From: Vibrio porteresiae DSM 19223
GTDB taxonomy: Bacteria; Pseudomonadota; Gammaproteobacteria; Enterobacterales; Vibrionaceae
Direction: 5' to 3'
DNA length: 64,000 nt
NCBI RefSeq assembly: GCF_024347055.1
Contig: NZ_AP024895.1
Coordinates: 744,001-808,000, forward strand
The notes below the pieces were generated by a model. The model searched no databases and had not been told where the DNA came from. It worked only from the letters and a program-made list of their open reading frames with translations. Both the position numbers and the translations under genes were made by a program. This document shows, in pieces, positions 24,814 through 34,194 of the stretch (positions are counted from its first letter, which is position 1; every line of letters starts with the position of its first letter).

Positions 24814-25197
24814 CTATTTTAGCTTAGCTAGATCCGCTTCAATTTCAGCGATCTTACTGGAGACAACTTTTTCCAGATGTTGCAAGTCAGCTAGGATTTT
24901 CTCTTTCACATCGACTTCTGGTTTAACTTCTGGTTTGGTGATCTTATTTAGCTCATCAATGATCAGGGTAAGATTACGGCTAATCTCCGTAATTTCCTTG
25001 TATTGGTGGGTGCCACTATCAACCAACACATTTTTAATCTGGCGAGGAAACTTAAACTTAACACTCTTCGCAAACAGTTCGCCTTTCTGTTTTTTGAAGT
25101 AAATTTTCAGCACGTCCTTATGTGCTTCCTGACGAAGAGAATAACGTTCAATCAGTGTAGGATCCTGAATACCTAAACCATTGAGGTGTGGAAACAT
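24814..25197 (-). CDS. DUF3461 family protein
   Basis: A 127-residue cytoplasmic protein with no signal peptide. It begins MFPHLNGLGIQDPTLIERYSL and its last 40 residues form a charged helix (DVKEKILADLQHLEKVVSSK), a likely coiled coil. It resembles the DUF3461 family of Vibrionaceae and relatives. Function is not known. It is convergent with pgpA and lies downstream of glnD on the same strand. Confidence 0.75.
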   Translation of the reverse strand: MFPHLNGLGIQDPTLIERYSLRQEAHKDVLKIYFKKQKGELFAKSVKFKFPRQIKNVLVDSGTHQYKEITEISRNLTLIIDELNKITKPEVKPEVDVKEKILADLQHLEKVVSSKIAEIEADLAKLK

Positions 25198-25322
25198 AAG
25201 AAACCTCTATCTATATCAAAGAGAAAACAATCCAATCCAATGTAGCAGCCAGACCCCGTGGTAGATAGAGCCAGATGCAGAAAAAACAATCACTTTGTGG
25301 ACAAGATCGCTTTACTCACAAG

Positions 25323-27947
25323 TTAGTTCGGAGCGAGCTCAGATATATTGTCAATCAATGACTGACGTAGCTGCTGTTCTTCCTCTTGATTTAATCGTCC
25401 ACCATTGGTGCGAGTGAGAATAAATAAGTCTTCTGCACGTTCGCCGATAGTGGTGATTTTTGCTCCATGCAAGTCTAAGTTTAGCTCAGCAAACGTCGCA
25501 CCGATGGTGGCAAGTAATCCAGGTGTGTCCAATGCCACTAATTCAATCAAAGTTCGTTTACGACTGCGAGTTGGCAAAAAGTCCACTTGTGTTGCCACTT
25601 TAAAGTGTTTCAAGTTGCGCGGAGCACGACGAGTCTTGCCTTTGTGCGAATCGGTATTCTGTACCACTTTCTCTAATTGGCAAATCAACGCTGGATGGGC
25701 ATCTTCATCAATCGCTTCTCCATTTTGATCCAATACCATAAAGGTATCGAGTACGTAGCCATCTTTACTCGCCATGATCTGTGCGTCATGAACGTTGAGA
25801 TTTCTGCGGTCAAGCTCTGCCACCACACTGGCAAACAAGGCTGGCTGGTCTTTGGTATAGACGAAAATTTCCGTACCACCACGAGTTGGCTTTTTGCTGA
25901 TCAGCACTAAGGTTTGGGATGGATCTTCTAAGCGCATTAAATGTGCACAGTGCCAAGCTATCTGCTTGTGGGTATGACGCAAGAAGTAGTCGGCCTTAAA
26001 GCGTAGCCATAGCATATCGATTTGCTGTGGAGAAAAGCCCTCTTTGCGCAGTAATGCAGAAGCCATTTGTTGATTGTGGCGAACACGATCGCGCACATCG
26101 ACCGGGTTTTCTAGGCCGCGGCGCAGCGCACGTTGGGTTGAATAGTAAAGTTCAGCCAACAGGGTGCGTTTCCAGCTGTTCCACAATTCAGGATTAGTCG
26201 CGCAAATATCGGCAACGGTTAAACAAACTAACGCATCAAGATACTCTTCATCACGCACGGCTTTCGCAAAATTGGTGATCACTTCAGGATCGTAGATATC
26301 GCGACGCTGTGCGGTCACTGACATCAAGAGGTGATTTTGTACTAGCCATGAAACTAAACGTGCTTCGGGTTTGGATAAGCCATGTTCAATACAAAAGTCA
26401 TATGCTTCCGTGGCACCAATTTCAGAATGGTCACCACCACGTCCCTTACCGATGTCGTGGAAAATCGCCGCTAATGTGAGTAGCTCTTTTTTCTGCGTTC
26501 TTGGGTAGATTTCACAGCAGATCGGATGTTTTTCGTAATTTTTTTGGTCGTTGAACGTGTTGATATGTTTCAGTAATCGAACACTGTGCTCGTCTACGGT
26601 GTAAACATGGAACAGGTCAAATTGCATCTGTCCTACAATGTGACTCCATTGTGGCAAGTACGTCGCCAGTACGCCGAGTTCGTGCATTTGCGGGAAGGCA
26701 TTTTGCAGCGCGTTAGGATGACGCACCAGCGCCATAAATTTTTCACGCGCTTCGGGAATCGAGTGTAGGAAGCGATTCAAACGACGTCTTGCGGTACGCA
26801 ATTGGCGCATAGTCGTGGGGGCAACGCCTTCAATCGATGAGTCGTTGGCCATGTGCAAAAACATATCGAGGATCGTTTCGGGACGTGCTTGAAATAGCGC
26901 TGGTTTACGCGCTTCAATCAGATTGCCACGACGCTGAAAATCGTCATCAATAATTTGTGGTTCATCTTCTTCGCCATTATTGAGGATTGCTTGGTCAAAC
27001 AACATAAGCAGCATGCGATTCAGCTCTACCACGCGACGCAAGGTGCGGTAGAACTCTTTCATCATCATCTCAACAGGGCGGTTAGCTTCACCAGTAAAGC
27101 CGAGATGTTCCGCGACCTGAGCTTGATGGGCAAAAGTGAGGCGGTTGTCGTAGCGTTTGAGTTCTAGGTGCAATGCAAAACGCACGCGCCACAGAAAGTC
27201 CTGACATTCGAGCAACTCTCGGTATTCGGCATCGGTCAAAAAGCCAAAGCGACTCATTTCATAAAGCGACGTTGCGCCAAAGTGGCGACGAGCAACCCAG
27301 CTTAGCGTATGAATATCGCGTAAGCCCCCAGGAGTGGATTTTATGTCCGGTTCTAAGTTGTATGTGGTGTCGTGATAACGAGCATGACGTTCACGCTGCT
27401 CTTGAATTTTGGCGCGGTAAAAGGTTTCGCTTGGCCAAAAAGATTCCGACAGAATGACCATTTTGAGGCGATGAAAAGTATCTGCGCAGCCACACAGCAG
27501 ACGAGCTTCTTGTAAGTTGGTGGCGACAGTCAAATCTTCACTGCCGATCTCGGCACATTGAGTCACGGTACGCACCGCATGACCTACCTCAAGACGCAAA
27601 TCCCAAAGGAAGGTAATGAATTCACTGATCTTATGGGCTAGCTCTTCGGGCAGTGGTTGTTGTGAAACCACCAAAATGTCGATGTCGGACAGCGGATGCA
27701 ATTCACCACGGCCGTAGCCACCTACCGCAACAAGGGCAATCTCTTCTATGCGGTCAAAATGGTAGTAATTCCATAGACGCTGTAACAGCTCATCCATGTA
27801 ATAAGAGCGACCGTGGACCAAATCGGCAATCGGTTCACGCAGTAAAAATTGTTCTTTCTGATAAGCAGCGAATATCTCAAGCTGCTTTTTGATCTCAGGT
27901 AGCGTTAATTGCTCATCCTGAAAAGTTTTGGGGGATTGAAAAGGCAT
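25323..27947 (-). CDS. glnD: Bifunctional [protein-PII] uridylyltransferase/uridylyl-removing enzyme
   Basis: The 874-residue nitrogen sensor adds UMP to PII when glutamine is low and removes it when glutamine is high. Domains in order: nucleotidyltransferase with VGGYGRGELHPLSDIDILV (about residue 80), a helical linker, an HD hydrolase with AAIFHDIGKGRGGDHSEIG (about 500), and two C-terminal ACT domains that bind glutamine (GTEIFVYTKDQPALFASV and TLIELVALDTPGLLATIG). Its substrate GlnB is encoded at 50486 in this window. Confidence 0.97.
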   Translation of the reverse strand: MPFQSPKTFQDEQLTLPEIKKQLEIFAAYQKEQFLLREPIADLVHGRSYYMDELLQRLWNYYHFDRIEEIALVAVGGYGRGELHPLSDIDILVVSQQPLPEELAHKISEFITFLWDLRLEVGHAVRTVTQCAEIGSEDLTVATNLQEARLLCGCADTFHRLKMVILSESFWPSETFYRAKIQEQRERHARYHDTTYNLEPDIKSTPGGLRDIHTLSWVARRHFGATSLYEMSRFGFLTDAEYRELLECQDFLWRVRFALHLELKRYDNRLTFAHQAQVAEHLGFTGEANRPVEMMMKEFYRTLRRVVELNRMLLMLFDQAILNNGEEDEPQIIDDDFQRRGNLIEARKPALFQARPETILDMFLHMANDSSIEGVAPTTMRQLRTARRRLNRFLHSIPEAREKFMALVRHPNALQNAFPQMHELGVLATYLPQWSHIVGQMQFDLFHVYTVDEHSVRLLKHINTFNDQKNYEKHPICCEIYPRTQKKELLTLAAIFHDIGKGRGGDHSEIGATEAYDFCIEHGLSKPEARLVSWLVQNHLLMSVTAQRRDIYDPEVITNFAKAVRDEEYLDALVCLTVADICATNPELWNSWKRTLLAELYYSTQRALRRGLENPVDVRDRVRHNQQMASALLRKEGFSPQQIDMLWLRFKADYFLRHTHKQIAWHCAHLMRLEDPSQTLVLISKKPTRGGTEIFVYTKDQPALFASVVAELDRRNLNVHDAQIMASKDGYVLDTFMVLDQNGEAIDEDAHPALICQLEKVVQNTDSHKGKTRRAPRNLKHFKVATQVDFLPTRSRKRTLIELVALDTPGLLATIGATFAELNLDLHGAKITTIGERAEDLFILTRTNGGRLNQEEEQQLRQSLIDNISELAPN

Positions 27948-28055
27948 AACTGCATTCCATGCGAGTAGATTCCAACTGGATCTGACTGTAGCAGATTGGC
28001 ACAGATAAAAAAATATCCCAGCTAGGCTGGGATACGGATAGAAGTAGAAAAGTGC

Positions 28056-28898
28056 TTAAGCGTTATGGAAATGACGAGGAATGGTTTCGTCTTTACGTAA
28101 CGTTAGAATTTCACAACCATCTTTGGTTACCAGTAGGGTATGTTCCCACTGTGCTGAATTTTTGCCATCAGCGGTGTAAACCGTCCAATCGTCTTCTTCA
28201 TCTAGGCGACAACCGAATTTACCAGCGTTAATCATAGGTTCGATGGTAAAAATCATACCTTCACGAAGGATTGTACGATCGTTATTACGGTAGTGAACCA
28301 CTTGAGGCTCTTCATGGAAGCCAGCGCCCACACCATGACCACAGTAGTCACGAACGATAGAGAATTTCATCGTTGGGTTGTTTTTGTTGTTGGTCTTGAT
28401 GTGTTTTTCAATCGCAGTACCAATTTCACCGAGTTGAGCACCCGGTTTCACTTTTTTCAGTGCAATGTACAAACACTCTTGAGCAACAAAGCATAGACGT
28501 TTGTCGGCTGGTGTAACTTCGCCAACCAAGAACATTTTTGAAGTATCACCGTGGTAGCCATCTTTGATGACAGTGATGTCGATGTTCATGATGTCGCCAT
28601 CTTTCAGTACAGCTGGGCGTACATAAGGGCCGTATTCGCCATCTTGTGTTGCGGGAATACCGTGGCACACAATATGGTTAATCGAAGTACAGATAGATTT
28701 AGGGAAACCGTGGTAGTTAAGTGGTGCTGGAATCGCATTCTGAACTTCAGTGATGTATTTGTGGCAAATTTGATCCAACTCTTCAGTGGTTACACCAGGT
28801 TTTACATACGGTTCAATCATTTCCAGCACTTCAGCTGCCAAACGGCCAGCGACGCGCATTTTTTCAATTTCTTCAGCGTTCTTAATGATTACAGACAT
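28056..28898 (-). CDS. map: Methionine aminopeptidase type I
   Basis: The 280-residue metalloenzyme removes initiator methionine. Metal ligands are in NIDITVIKDGYHGDTSKMF, GHGVGAGFHEEPQV, FTIEPMIN and SAQWEHTLLVT. The frame extends upstream to 28973, but ATG at 28898 (MSVIIKNAEEIEKMRVAG) gives the normal family N-terminus and has GAGAAAG before it. It is divergent from rpsB, as in most gammaproteobacteria. Confidence 0.96.
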   Translation of the reverse strand: MSVIIKNAEEIEKMRVAGRLAAEVLEMIEPYVKPGVTTEELDQICHKYITEVQNAIPAPLNYHGFPKSICTSINHIVCHGIPATQDGEYGPYVRPAVLKDGDIMNIDITVIKDGYHGDTSKMFLVGEVTPADKRLCFVAQECLYIALKKVKPGAQLGEIGTAIEKHIKTNNKNNPTMKFSIVRDYCGHGVGAGFHEEPQVVHYRNNDRTILREGMIFTIEPMINAGKFGCRLDEEDDWTVYTADGKNSAQWEHTLLVTKDGCEILTLRKDETIPRHFHNA

Positions 28899-29065
28899 CG
28901 GCTTTCTCAATTCGTATTCGAGCACGGGTATGTGCGATGGGCAACATTGTAACAGCCGAGCGATGAAGCGCAATAATCCAATTAATACGAATAAGAATAT
29001 CTCTCACTCATGGGGTCTTCACAATTGGAAAAGTCATTTTTTACTAGCCATAACAGGGCAAAATA

Positions 29066-29080
29066 TGGTATAAAGCGCGC
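29066..29080 (+). promoter_or_regulatory. rpsB-tsf promoter
   Basis: TGGTATAAA (extended -10; TATAAA 29069-29074) is followed directly by a GC-only discriminator, GCGCGCC. A GC-rich discriminator is typical of stringently controlled ribosomal promoters. The -35 is not clear. Confidence 0.6.
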
Positions 29081-29159
29081 CGAACTCTAGGTCTGTTTTC
29101 TTCAAATATGGCGAAGCAGAGTTAGTGTTTAAACTTAACTTTTAATTTCACACACATTC

Positions 29160-29238
29160 CGTCACGTGTTCCGGGGTGCCCTTTAGTGGGTCGGATGCAT
29201 GGGGAGTGTGGAGGCCTAACCCCATAGAGGATTATATA
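29160..29238 (+). promoter_or_regulatory. rpsB mRNA leader (S2 autoregulatory element)
   Basis: This G-rich leader folds into hairpins, including ATGGGG 29199-29204 with CCCCAT 29220-29225, ending right before the ribosome site AGAGG. It resembles the conserved rpsB leader of gammaproteobacteria through which S2 represses its own operon. Confidence 0.65.
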
Positions 29239-29967
29239 ATGGCAACTGTATCAATGCGCGATATGCTAAAAGCTGGTGTTCACTTCGGTCACCAAACTCG
29301 TTACTGGAACCCAAAAATGAAGCCATTCATTTTCGGCGCTCGTAACCGCGTGCATATCATCAACCTAGAAAAAACTGTACCAATGTTCAACGAAGCTCTA
29401 GCTGAGCTAGTTAAAGTTGGCGAGAAAAAAGGTAAAGTTCTTTTCGTTGGTACTAAACGCGCTGCATCTGAAGCTGTTAAAGAAGCTGCTATCGCTAGCA
29501 ACCAATTCTACGTTAACAACCGCTGGTTGGGCGGTATGCTGACTAACTGGAAAACTGTTCGTCAATCAATCAAACGTCTGAAAGATCTAGAAACTCAATC
29601 TACTGACGGTACTTTTGACAAACTAACTAAGAAAGAAGCTCTAATGCGTACTCGCGAAATGGAGAAGCTAGAGAAATCTCTTGGTGGTATTAAAGACATG
29701 GGCGGTCTTCCAGATGCTCTATTCGTAATCGACGCTGATCACGAGCACATCGCTGTTAAAGAAGCAAACAACCTAGGTATTCCAGTATTCGCAGTTGTTG
29801 ATACTAACTCTAACCCAGACGGTATCGACTACATCATCCCAGGTAACGACGACGCAATCCGCGCTGTTCAACTTTACCTGAACGCAGCTGCTGAATCTGT
29901 AAACGAAGGCCGCAACAAAGACGTTGCAGCAATCGCTGAAAAAGACGGTTTCGTAGAAGCTGAATAA
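29239..29967 (+). CDS. rpsB: 30S ribosomal protein S2
   Basis: A 242-residue ribosomal protein beginning MATVSMRDMLKAGVHFGHQT. RYWNPKMKPFIFGARN and RWLGGMLTNWKT are S2 signatures. The frame is open from 29176, but the ATG at 29239 follows AGAGG and the leader. Codon use is strongly biased towards favoured codons, as expected for a highly expressed gene. tsf follows. Confidence 0.98.
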   Translation: MATVSMRDMLKAGVHFGHQTRYWNPKMKPFIFGARNRVHIINLEKTVPMFNEALAELVKVGEKKGKVLFVGTKRAASEAVKEAAIASNQFYVNNRWLGGMLTNWKTVRQSIKRLKDLETQSTDGTFDKLTKKEALMRTREMEKLEKSLGGIKDMGGLPDALFVIDADHEHIAVKEANNLGIPVFAVVDTNSNPDGIDYIIPGNDDAIRAVQLYLNAAAESVNEGRNKDVAAIAEKDGFVEAE

Positions 29968-30040
29968 TAGCGGCTCTAAGTCACACTTAGTTTGCACTGT
30001 CATCAAGGTGTCATTGTAGATTAAGTTATAGTTAGCATTG

Positions 30041-30068
30041 GGGGCCGAAAATGTAGGCCCCTAATTTT
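30041..30068 (+). terminator. Attenuator-like hairpin between rpsB and tsf
   Basis: Stem GGGGCC (30041-30046) with GGCCCC (30056-30061), then TAATTTTT. A partial terminator here would lower tsf expression relative to rpsB. Confidence 0.6.
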
Positions 30069-30101
30069 TACCAACTCCAGAATTAAACTGAGGAATAGAG
30101 A

Positions 30102-30944
30102 ATGGCTGTTACTGCTGCTCTAGTAAAAGAACTGCGCGACCGTACTGGCGCAGGTATGATGGAATGTAAGAAAGCACTTGTTGAAACTGACGGTGACATC
30201 GAGCTAGCGATCGAAAACATGCGTAAAAGCGGCGCTGCTAAAGCGGCTAAAAAAGCGGGTAACATCGCTGCTGAAGGCACTATCATTATCAAAGAAGGCG
30301 AAGGTTTCACTGCTCTAGTTGAAATCAACTGCCAAACTGACTTCGTTGCTAAAGACTCAGGCTTCAAAGCATTTGCTGAAGAAGTTGCAACTGTAGCTGC
30401 TCAAGAAAAAGTAACTATCGAAGAACTTCAAGCTAAATTTGAAGAAATCCGTGTTGCTCTAGTAGCTAAAATCGGCGAAAACATCAACATCCGTCGCGTA
30501 TCATACATCGATGGCGCACACGTAGCTTCTTACCGTCACGGCGAGAAAATCGGTGTTGTTGTTGCTGGTGAAGGCGATGAAGAAACTCTTAAACACGTTG
30601 CAATGCACGTTGCTGCATCTCGTCCAGAGTTCCTAAACCCATCTGACGTTCCTGCTGAAGTTGTTGAGAAAGAAAAACAAGTTCAAATCGAAATCGCGAT
30701 GAACGAAGGTAAACCAGCTGAAATCGCAGAGAAAATGGTTATCGGCCGTATGAATAAATTCACTGGCGAAATCTCTCTGACTGGTCAACCATTCATCATG
30801 GAACCTAAGAAAACTGTTGGCGACGTGCTTAAAGAAGCAGGCGTTACAGTATCTGCATTCATCCGCCTAGAAGTGGGTGAAGGTATCGAGAAGAAAGAAG
30901 CAATGAGCTTTGCTGAAGAAGTTGCAGCGGCACAACGCGGCTAA
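30102..30944 (+). CDS. tsf: Elongation factor Ts
   Basis: The 280-residue nucleotide-exchange factor for EF-Tu. It has the N-terminal UBA-like domain (AALVKELRDRTGAGMMECKKAL) with the family signature, then EINCQTDFVAKD and the two core subdomains. Length is close to E. coli (283). GAGGAATAG precedes the ATG, and codon bias is high. Confidence 0.98.
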   Translation: MAVTAALVKELRDRTGAGMMECKKALVETDGDIELAIENMRKSGAAKAAKKAGNIAAEGTIIIKEGEGFTALVEINCQTDFVAKDSGFKAFAEEVATVAAQEKVTIEELQAKFEEIRVALVAKIGENINIRRVSYIDGAHVASYRHGEKIGVVVAGEGDEETLKHVAMHVAASRPEFLNPSDVPAEVVEKEKQVQIEIAMNEGKPAEIAEKMVIGRMNKFTGEISLTGQPFIMEPKKTVGDVLKEAGVTVSAFIRLEVGEGIEKKEAMSFAEEVAAAQRG

Positions 30945-30967
30945 TTCTTAGCGATATTGCTTAAATA

Positions 30968-30998
30968 AAGACCGTAGCTCAGGCTGCGGTCTTTTCAC
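30968..30998 (+). terminator. Terminator of rpsB-tsf
   Basis: An 11 bp stem, AAGACCGTAGC/GCTGCGGTCTT (one wobble), has a TCAG loop and is followed by TT. Confidence 0.85.
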
Positions 30999-31107
30999 GA
31001 CTATCGGTCGGTTAGCTGTGACGAATTGGTTCTAAACAAGGAAGTCTCCGGTTTAGAATTTATTCTTGATTGTTAATTAATTAACCACTCTTTGAAAGGT
31101 AAGATCC

Positions 31108-31833
31108 ATGACAACGAACCCTAAACCAGCATATCAACGGATTTTGTTAAAACTTAGCGGTGAAGCTCTGCAAGGTGAAGAAGGTTTTGGTATTGACCCA
31201 ACCGTTCTTGACCGCATGGCTCAAGAGATTAAAGAACTGGTGGAACTTGGGGTTCAAGTTGGTGTTGTCATCGGTGGCGGTAACTTATTCCGTGGTGCTG
31301 GTCTTGCAAAAAATGGCATGAACCGAGTTGTTGGTGACCATATGGGTATGCTAGCAACAGTAATGAATGGTCTTGCTATGCGTGATGCACTGCACCGTGC
31401 TTATGTTAACGCTCGTGTGATGTCTGCTATTCCTTTGAATGGCGTATGTGATGACTACAACTGGGCTGAAGCTATCAGCCAACTACGTGATGGTCGCGTG
31501 GTGATTTTCTCTGCAGGTACAGGTAACCCATTCTTCACAACCGATTCTGCTGCGTGTCTACGTGGTATCGAAATCGAGGCGGATGTTGTATTGAAAGCAA
31601 CAAAAGTTGATGGAGTTTACAGTGCTGACCCTGTAGCCAACCCAGACGCACAACTGTATGATAAGCTTGCTTATAATGATGTGCTAGATAAAGAGCTGAA
31701 AGTGATGGACTTGGCAGCATTTACGCTGGCTCGCGATCACTCTATGCCAATTCGTGTTTTCAACATGAACAAACCTGGCGCATTGCGCCGCGTTGTAATG
31801 GGTGAAGCCGAAGGCACGCTAATCAGCGCTTAA
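31108..31833 (+). CDS. pyrH: Uridylate kinase (UMP kinase)
   Basis: The 241-residue amino-acid-kinase-fold enzyme makes UDP from UMP. Landmarks are RILLKLSGEALQGEEGFGID, VVIGGGNLFRGAG, VIFSAGTGNPFFTTDSAA and KVDGVYSADP. The order tsf-pyrH-frr is conserved across bacteria. A good ribosome site (GAAAGGTAAG) precedes the ATG. Confidence 0.97.
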   Translation: MTTNPKPAYQRILLKLSGEALQGEEGFGIDPTVLDRMAQEIKELVELGVQVGVVIGGGNLFRGAGLAKNGMNRVVGDHMGMLATVMNGLAMRDALHRAYVNARVMSAIPLNGVCDDYNWAEAISQLRDGRVVIFSAGTGNPFFTTDSAACLRGIEIEADVVLKATKVDGVYSADPVANPDAQLYDKLAYNDVLDKELKVMDLAAFTLARDHSMPIRVFNMNKPGALRRVVMGEAEGTLISA

Positions 31834-31874
31834 GTATAATCACTCTCGAGATGAAAAAAAATTAAGGTGATATC

Positions 31875-32432
31875 GTGATTAATGAGATCAAAAAAGACGC
31901 TCAAGAGCGCATGGACAAAAGCGTTGAAGCGCTGAAGGCCAACCTGACTAAGGTTCGTACTGGTCGTGCACACCCAAGTCTTCTTTCTGGTATTTCTGTA
32001 GATTACTACGGAGCTCCAACACCGCTAAACCAAGTAGCAAACGTTGTTGCAGAAGATGCTCGTACTCTAGCAATCACAGTATTCGACCGTGACCTGACAC
32101 AGAAAGTTGAAAAAGCGATCATGATGTCAGATCTAGGTTTGAACCCAATGTCTGCGGGTACCGTTATCCGCGTTCCACTTCCACCGCTAACTGAAGAACG
32201 TCGTCGCGATTTGGTTAAAATCGTACGTGGTGAAGCGGAAGGTGGTCGTGTTGCAGTACGTAACATTCGCCGTGATGCAAACAGCGACCTAAAAAATGCG
32301 CTTAAAGACAAAGAGATCTCTGAAGATGAAGATCGTAAAGCGCAAGAAGATATCCAAAAACTGACTGATGCAGCGATTAAACGAATCGACGATATTCTTG
32401 CTGCAAAAGAAAAAGAGTTGATGGACGTCTAA
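31875..32432 (+). CDS. frr: Ribosome recycling factor
   Basis: The 185-residue two-domain factor splits post-termination ribosomes with EF-G. Family sequence includes VRTGRAHPSLLSGISVDYYG and the hinge PPLTEERRRDLVK. The start is GTG at 31875 with AAGGTGAT upstream; length equals the E. coli protein. Confidence 0.97.
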   Translation: MINEIKKDAQERMDKSVEALKANLTKVRTGRAHPSLLSGISVDYYGAPTPLNQVANVVAEDARTLAITVFDRDLTQKVEKAIMMSDLGLNPMSAGTVIRVPLPPLTEERRRDLVKIVRGEAEGGRVAVRNIRRDANSDLKNALKDKEISEDEDRKAQEDIQKLTDAAIKRIDDILAAKEKELMDV

Positions 32433-32457
32433 TAATTCTAATAATTAAATGAAATAA

Positions 32458-32490
32458 AACGCTGTGCTCACAGCTCAGCGTTTTTTTTCG
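32458..32490 (+). terminator. Terminator after frr
   Basis: Stem AACGCTG/CAGCGTT followed by TTTTTT. It separates pyrH-frr from uppS. Confidence 0.8.
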
Positions 32491-32528
32491 TTACTATCTA
32501 CGTCTTTTGGTATTAAACATAATAAACA

Positions 32529-33281
32529 ATGCAAGATTCACAACTCTCTTCTGAGGTGCTACCTCAACACATTGCCATCATCATGGATGGTAACGGCCGT
32601 TGGGCAAAGGAACGCGGTAAGCCGCGGGTTTTTGGCCATAAAAAAGGAGTGGATGCAGTACGCAAAACCATCTCTACCGCGGCAAAATTGGGTATCAAGG
32701 CAGTGACTCTTTTCGCTTTCAGTAGCGAGAACTGGCGACGTCCAGAAGATGAAGTAGGGTTGCTGATGGAGCTGTTTATCACAGTCTTGTCATCAGAGGT
32801 CAAACGACTTCATAAGAATAATCTACGCTTACGTATTATTGGTGATGTCACCCGTTTTAACCCTCGTTTGCAACGTAAAATTGAACAAGCTGAAGAACTG
32901 ACTCGTAATAATACTGGGATGGTCCTTAATGTGGCGGCGAATTACGGTGGTAAATGGGATATTACGCAAGCAGCAAAAAAACTTGCTCAGCAGGTGGCGG
33001 CTGGGGACTTAAACCCTGACGACATCGATGAGAGCAAAATGGCTCAGTTTATTTCAATGGCCGATCTACCTGATGTTGATCTGCTCATCCGTACCAGTGG
33101 TGAATGTCGTATCAGTAACTTTTTGTTATGGCAATTGGCATACGCTGAGATGTACTTTACGCCAGTTTATTGGCCAGAATTTGGTGAAGATAGCCTAGTT
33201 GAAGCTATCTCTTGGTTTGTGAACCGTGAACGACGCTTTGGTTGTACTGGGGAACAGATTAAGGCCTTAATGGAAAAATAA
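32529..33281 (+). CDS. uppS: Undecaprenyl diphosphate synthase
   Basis: The 250-residue cis-prenyltransferase makes the C55 carrier lipid for peptidoglycan and O-antigen. Motifs are HIAIIMDGNGRWAKERG with the catalytic Asp, GVDAVR, TLFAFSSENWRRP, and LLIRTSGECRISNFLLWQLAYAE. A ribosome site is not obvious. It starts the lipid and envelope block. Confidence 0.97.
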   Translation: MQDSQLSSEVLPQHIAIIMDGNGRWAKERGKPRVFGHKKGVDAVRKTISTAAKLGIKAVTLFAFSSENWRRPEDEVGLLMELFITVLSSEVKRLHKNNLRLRIIGDVTRFNPRLQRKIEQAEELTRNNTGMVLNVAANYGGKWDITQAAKKLAQQVAAGDLNPDDIDESKMAQFISMADLPDVDLLIRTSGECRISNFLLWQLAYAEMYFTPVYWPEFGEDSLVEAISWFVNRERRFGCTGEQIKALMEK

Positions 33282-33299
33282 TAAAATAGGATCCTAAGT

Positions 33300-34142
33300 T
33301 TGAAGCAGAGAATTATCACAGCGCTCATACTTGCCCCTCTCGTTATCTTGGGCATTCTTTATTTGCCCCTTGCTTGGTTTCTTTTCGCATTAGCGGTGAT
33401 TACACTAATCGGTTTCTGGGAATGGACGCAATTTGTTAATGCTAAATCTCGTCATTTGGCGTTAATTCCTTCACTCGTCGTTGGAGCAGCAAGTTTCGCT
33501 TGGTTGCATCCCGATATGAACTCTCTGAATCATTTGACCTCTGCCCATTACTCCTTTTTGCTTGTCGGCACTTTATGGTGGGTCGCATCCAGTTATTTGG
33601 CCATCACTTACCCAAAGTCTCGCCCATGGTGGGAAAATAGTCGGGTATTGCGCCATATTTTCGGCTTGCTTACACTACTGCCATTCTATTGGAGTGTGGT
33701 TTGCCTGCGCGCAGAATCGATGGATATCGATGCGTTACATGGAGCGAAATTGGTTCTGTTTGTGTGTTTGATCGTTTGGTCTGCAGACAGTGGCGCTTAC
33801 TTTGCTGGTAAACGCTTTGGTAAACGCAAAATGGCTCCTGCCGTTAGCCCAAATAAGACCATCGAAGGTTTGATGGGGGGTATGGTGATTTCTGTTGTGG
33901 TTGGCGGTGTTGTGGCCAGCTGCTTTGAATTGCACTTTAGTTCAGCGTTAATGATGTACGTCACCATCTTGTGTACCGCCGGTATTTCGGTATTGGGCGA
34001 CTTGGTTGAGAGTATGTTTAAACGCGTCTCCAACATTAAAGACAGTAGTCATATCATTCCTGGACACGGTGGTATTTTGGACCGCATCGACAGTCTTACG
34101 GCTGCCTTCCCAGTCTTTGCGTTTCTGTATTTCTTTTTCTAA
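33300..34142 (+). CDS. cdsA: Phosphatidate cytidylyltransferase
   Basis: A 280-residue inner-membrane enzyme making CDP-diacylglycerol, the precursor of all phospholipids. It has about seven hydrophobic segments, and the C-terminal signature DLVESMFKRVSNIKDSSHIIPGHGGILDRIDS is intact (near residues 235-267). The start is TTG at 33300 with AGGA 8 nt upstream; no better start exists. Confidence 0.96.
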   Translation: MKQRIITALILAPLVILGILYLPLAWFLFALAVITLIGFWEWTQFVNAKSRHLALIPSLVVGAASFAWLHPDMNSLNHLTSAHYSFLLVGTLWWVASSYLAITYPKSRPWWENSRVLRHIFGLLTLLPFYWSVVCLRAESMDIDALHGAKLVLFVCLIVWSADSGAYFAGKRFGKRKMAPAVSPNKTIEGLMGGMVISVVVGGVVASCFELHFSSALMMYVTILCTAGISVLGDLVESMFKRVSNIKDSSHIIPGHGGILDRIDSLTAAFPVFAFLYFFF

Positions 34143-34145
34143 TTG

Positions 34146-34175
34146 AGCGGACAAGCCTAGTGCTTGTCCGTTTTA
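34146..34175 (+). terminator. Terminator-like hairpin between cdsA and ispC
   Basis: Perfect stem CGGACAAGC/GCTTGTCCG with loop CTAGT, then TTTTAT. It may only attenuate, since the downstream genes are usually co-transcribed. Confidence 0.75.
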
Positions 34176-34194
34176 TCTAACAACGGTTTTAGCT

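Larger units (their letters stand above)
28899..29238. other. Divergent intergenic region, map to rpsB
   Basis: Holds the control regions of both genes. On the plus side are an extended -10 promoter near 29066-29074 and the rpsB leader. I see no other gene. Confidence 0.7.

Noticed and set aside
24734..25102. Plus-strand open frame of 122 codons
   Set aside because: It is antisense to the DUF3461 gene, starts inside the pgpA terminator region and has no ribosome site.
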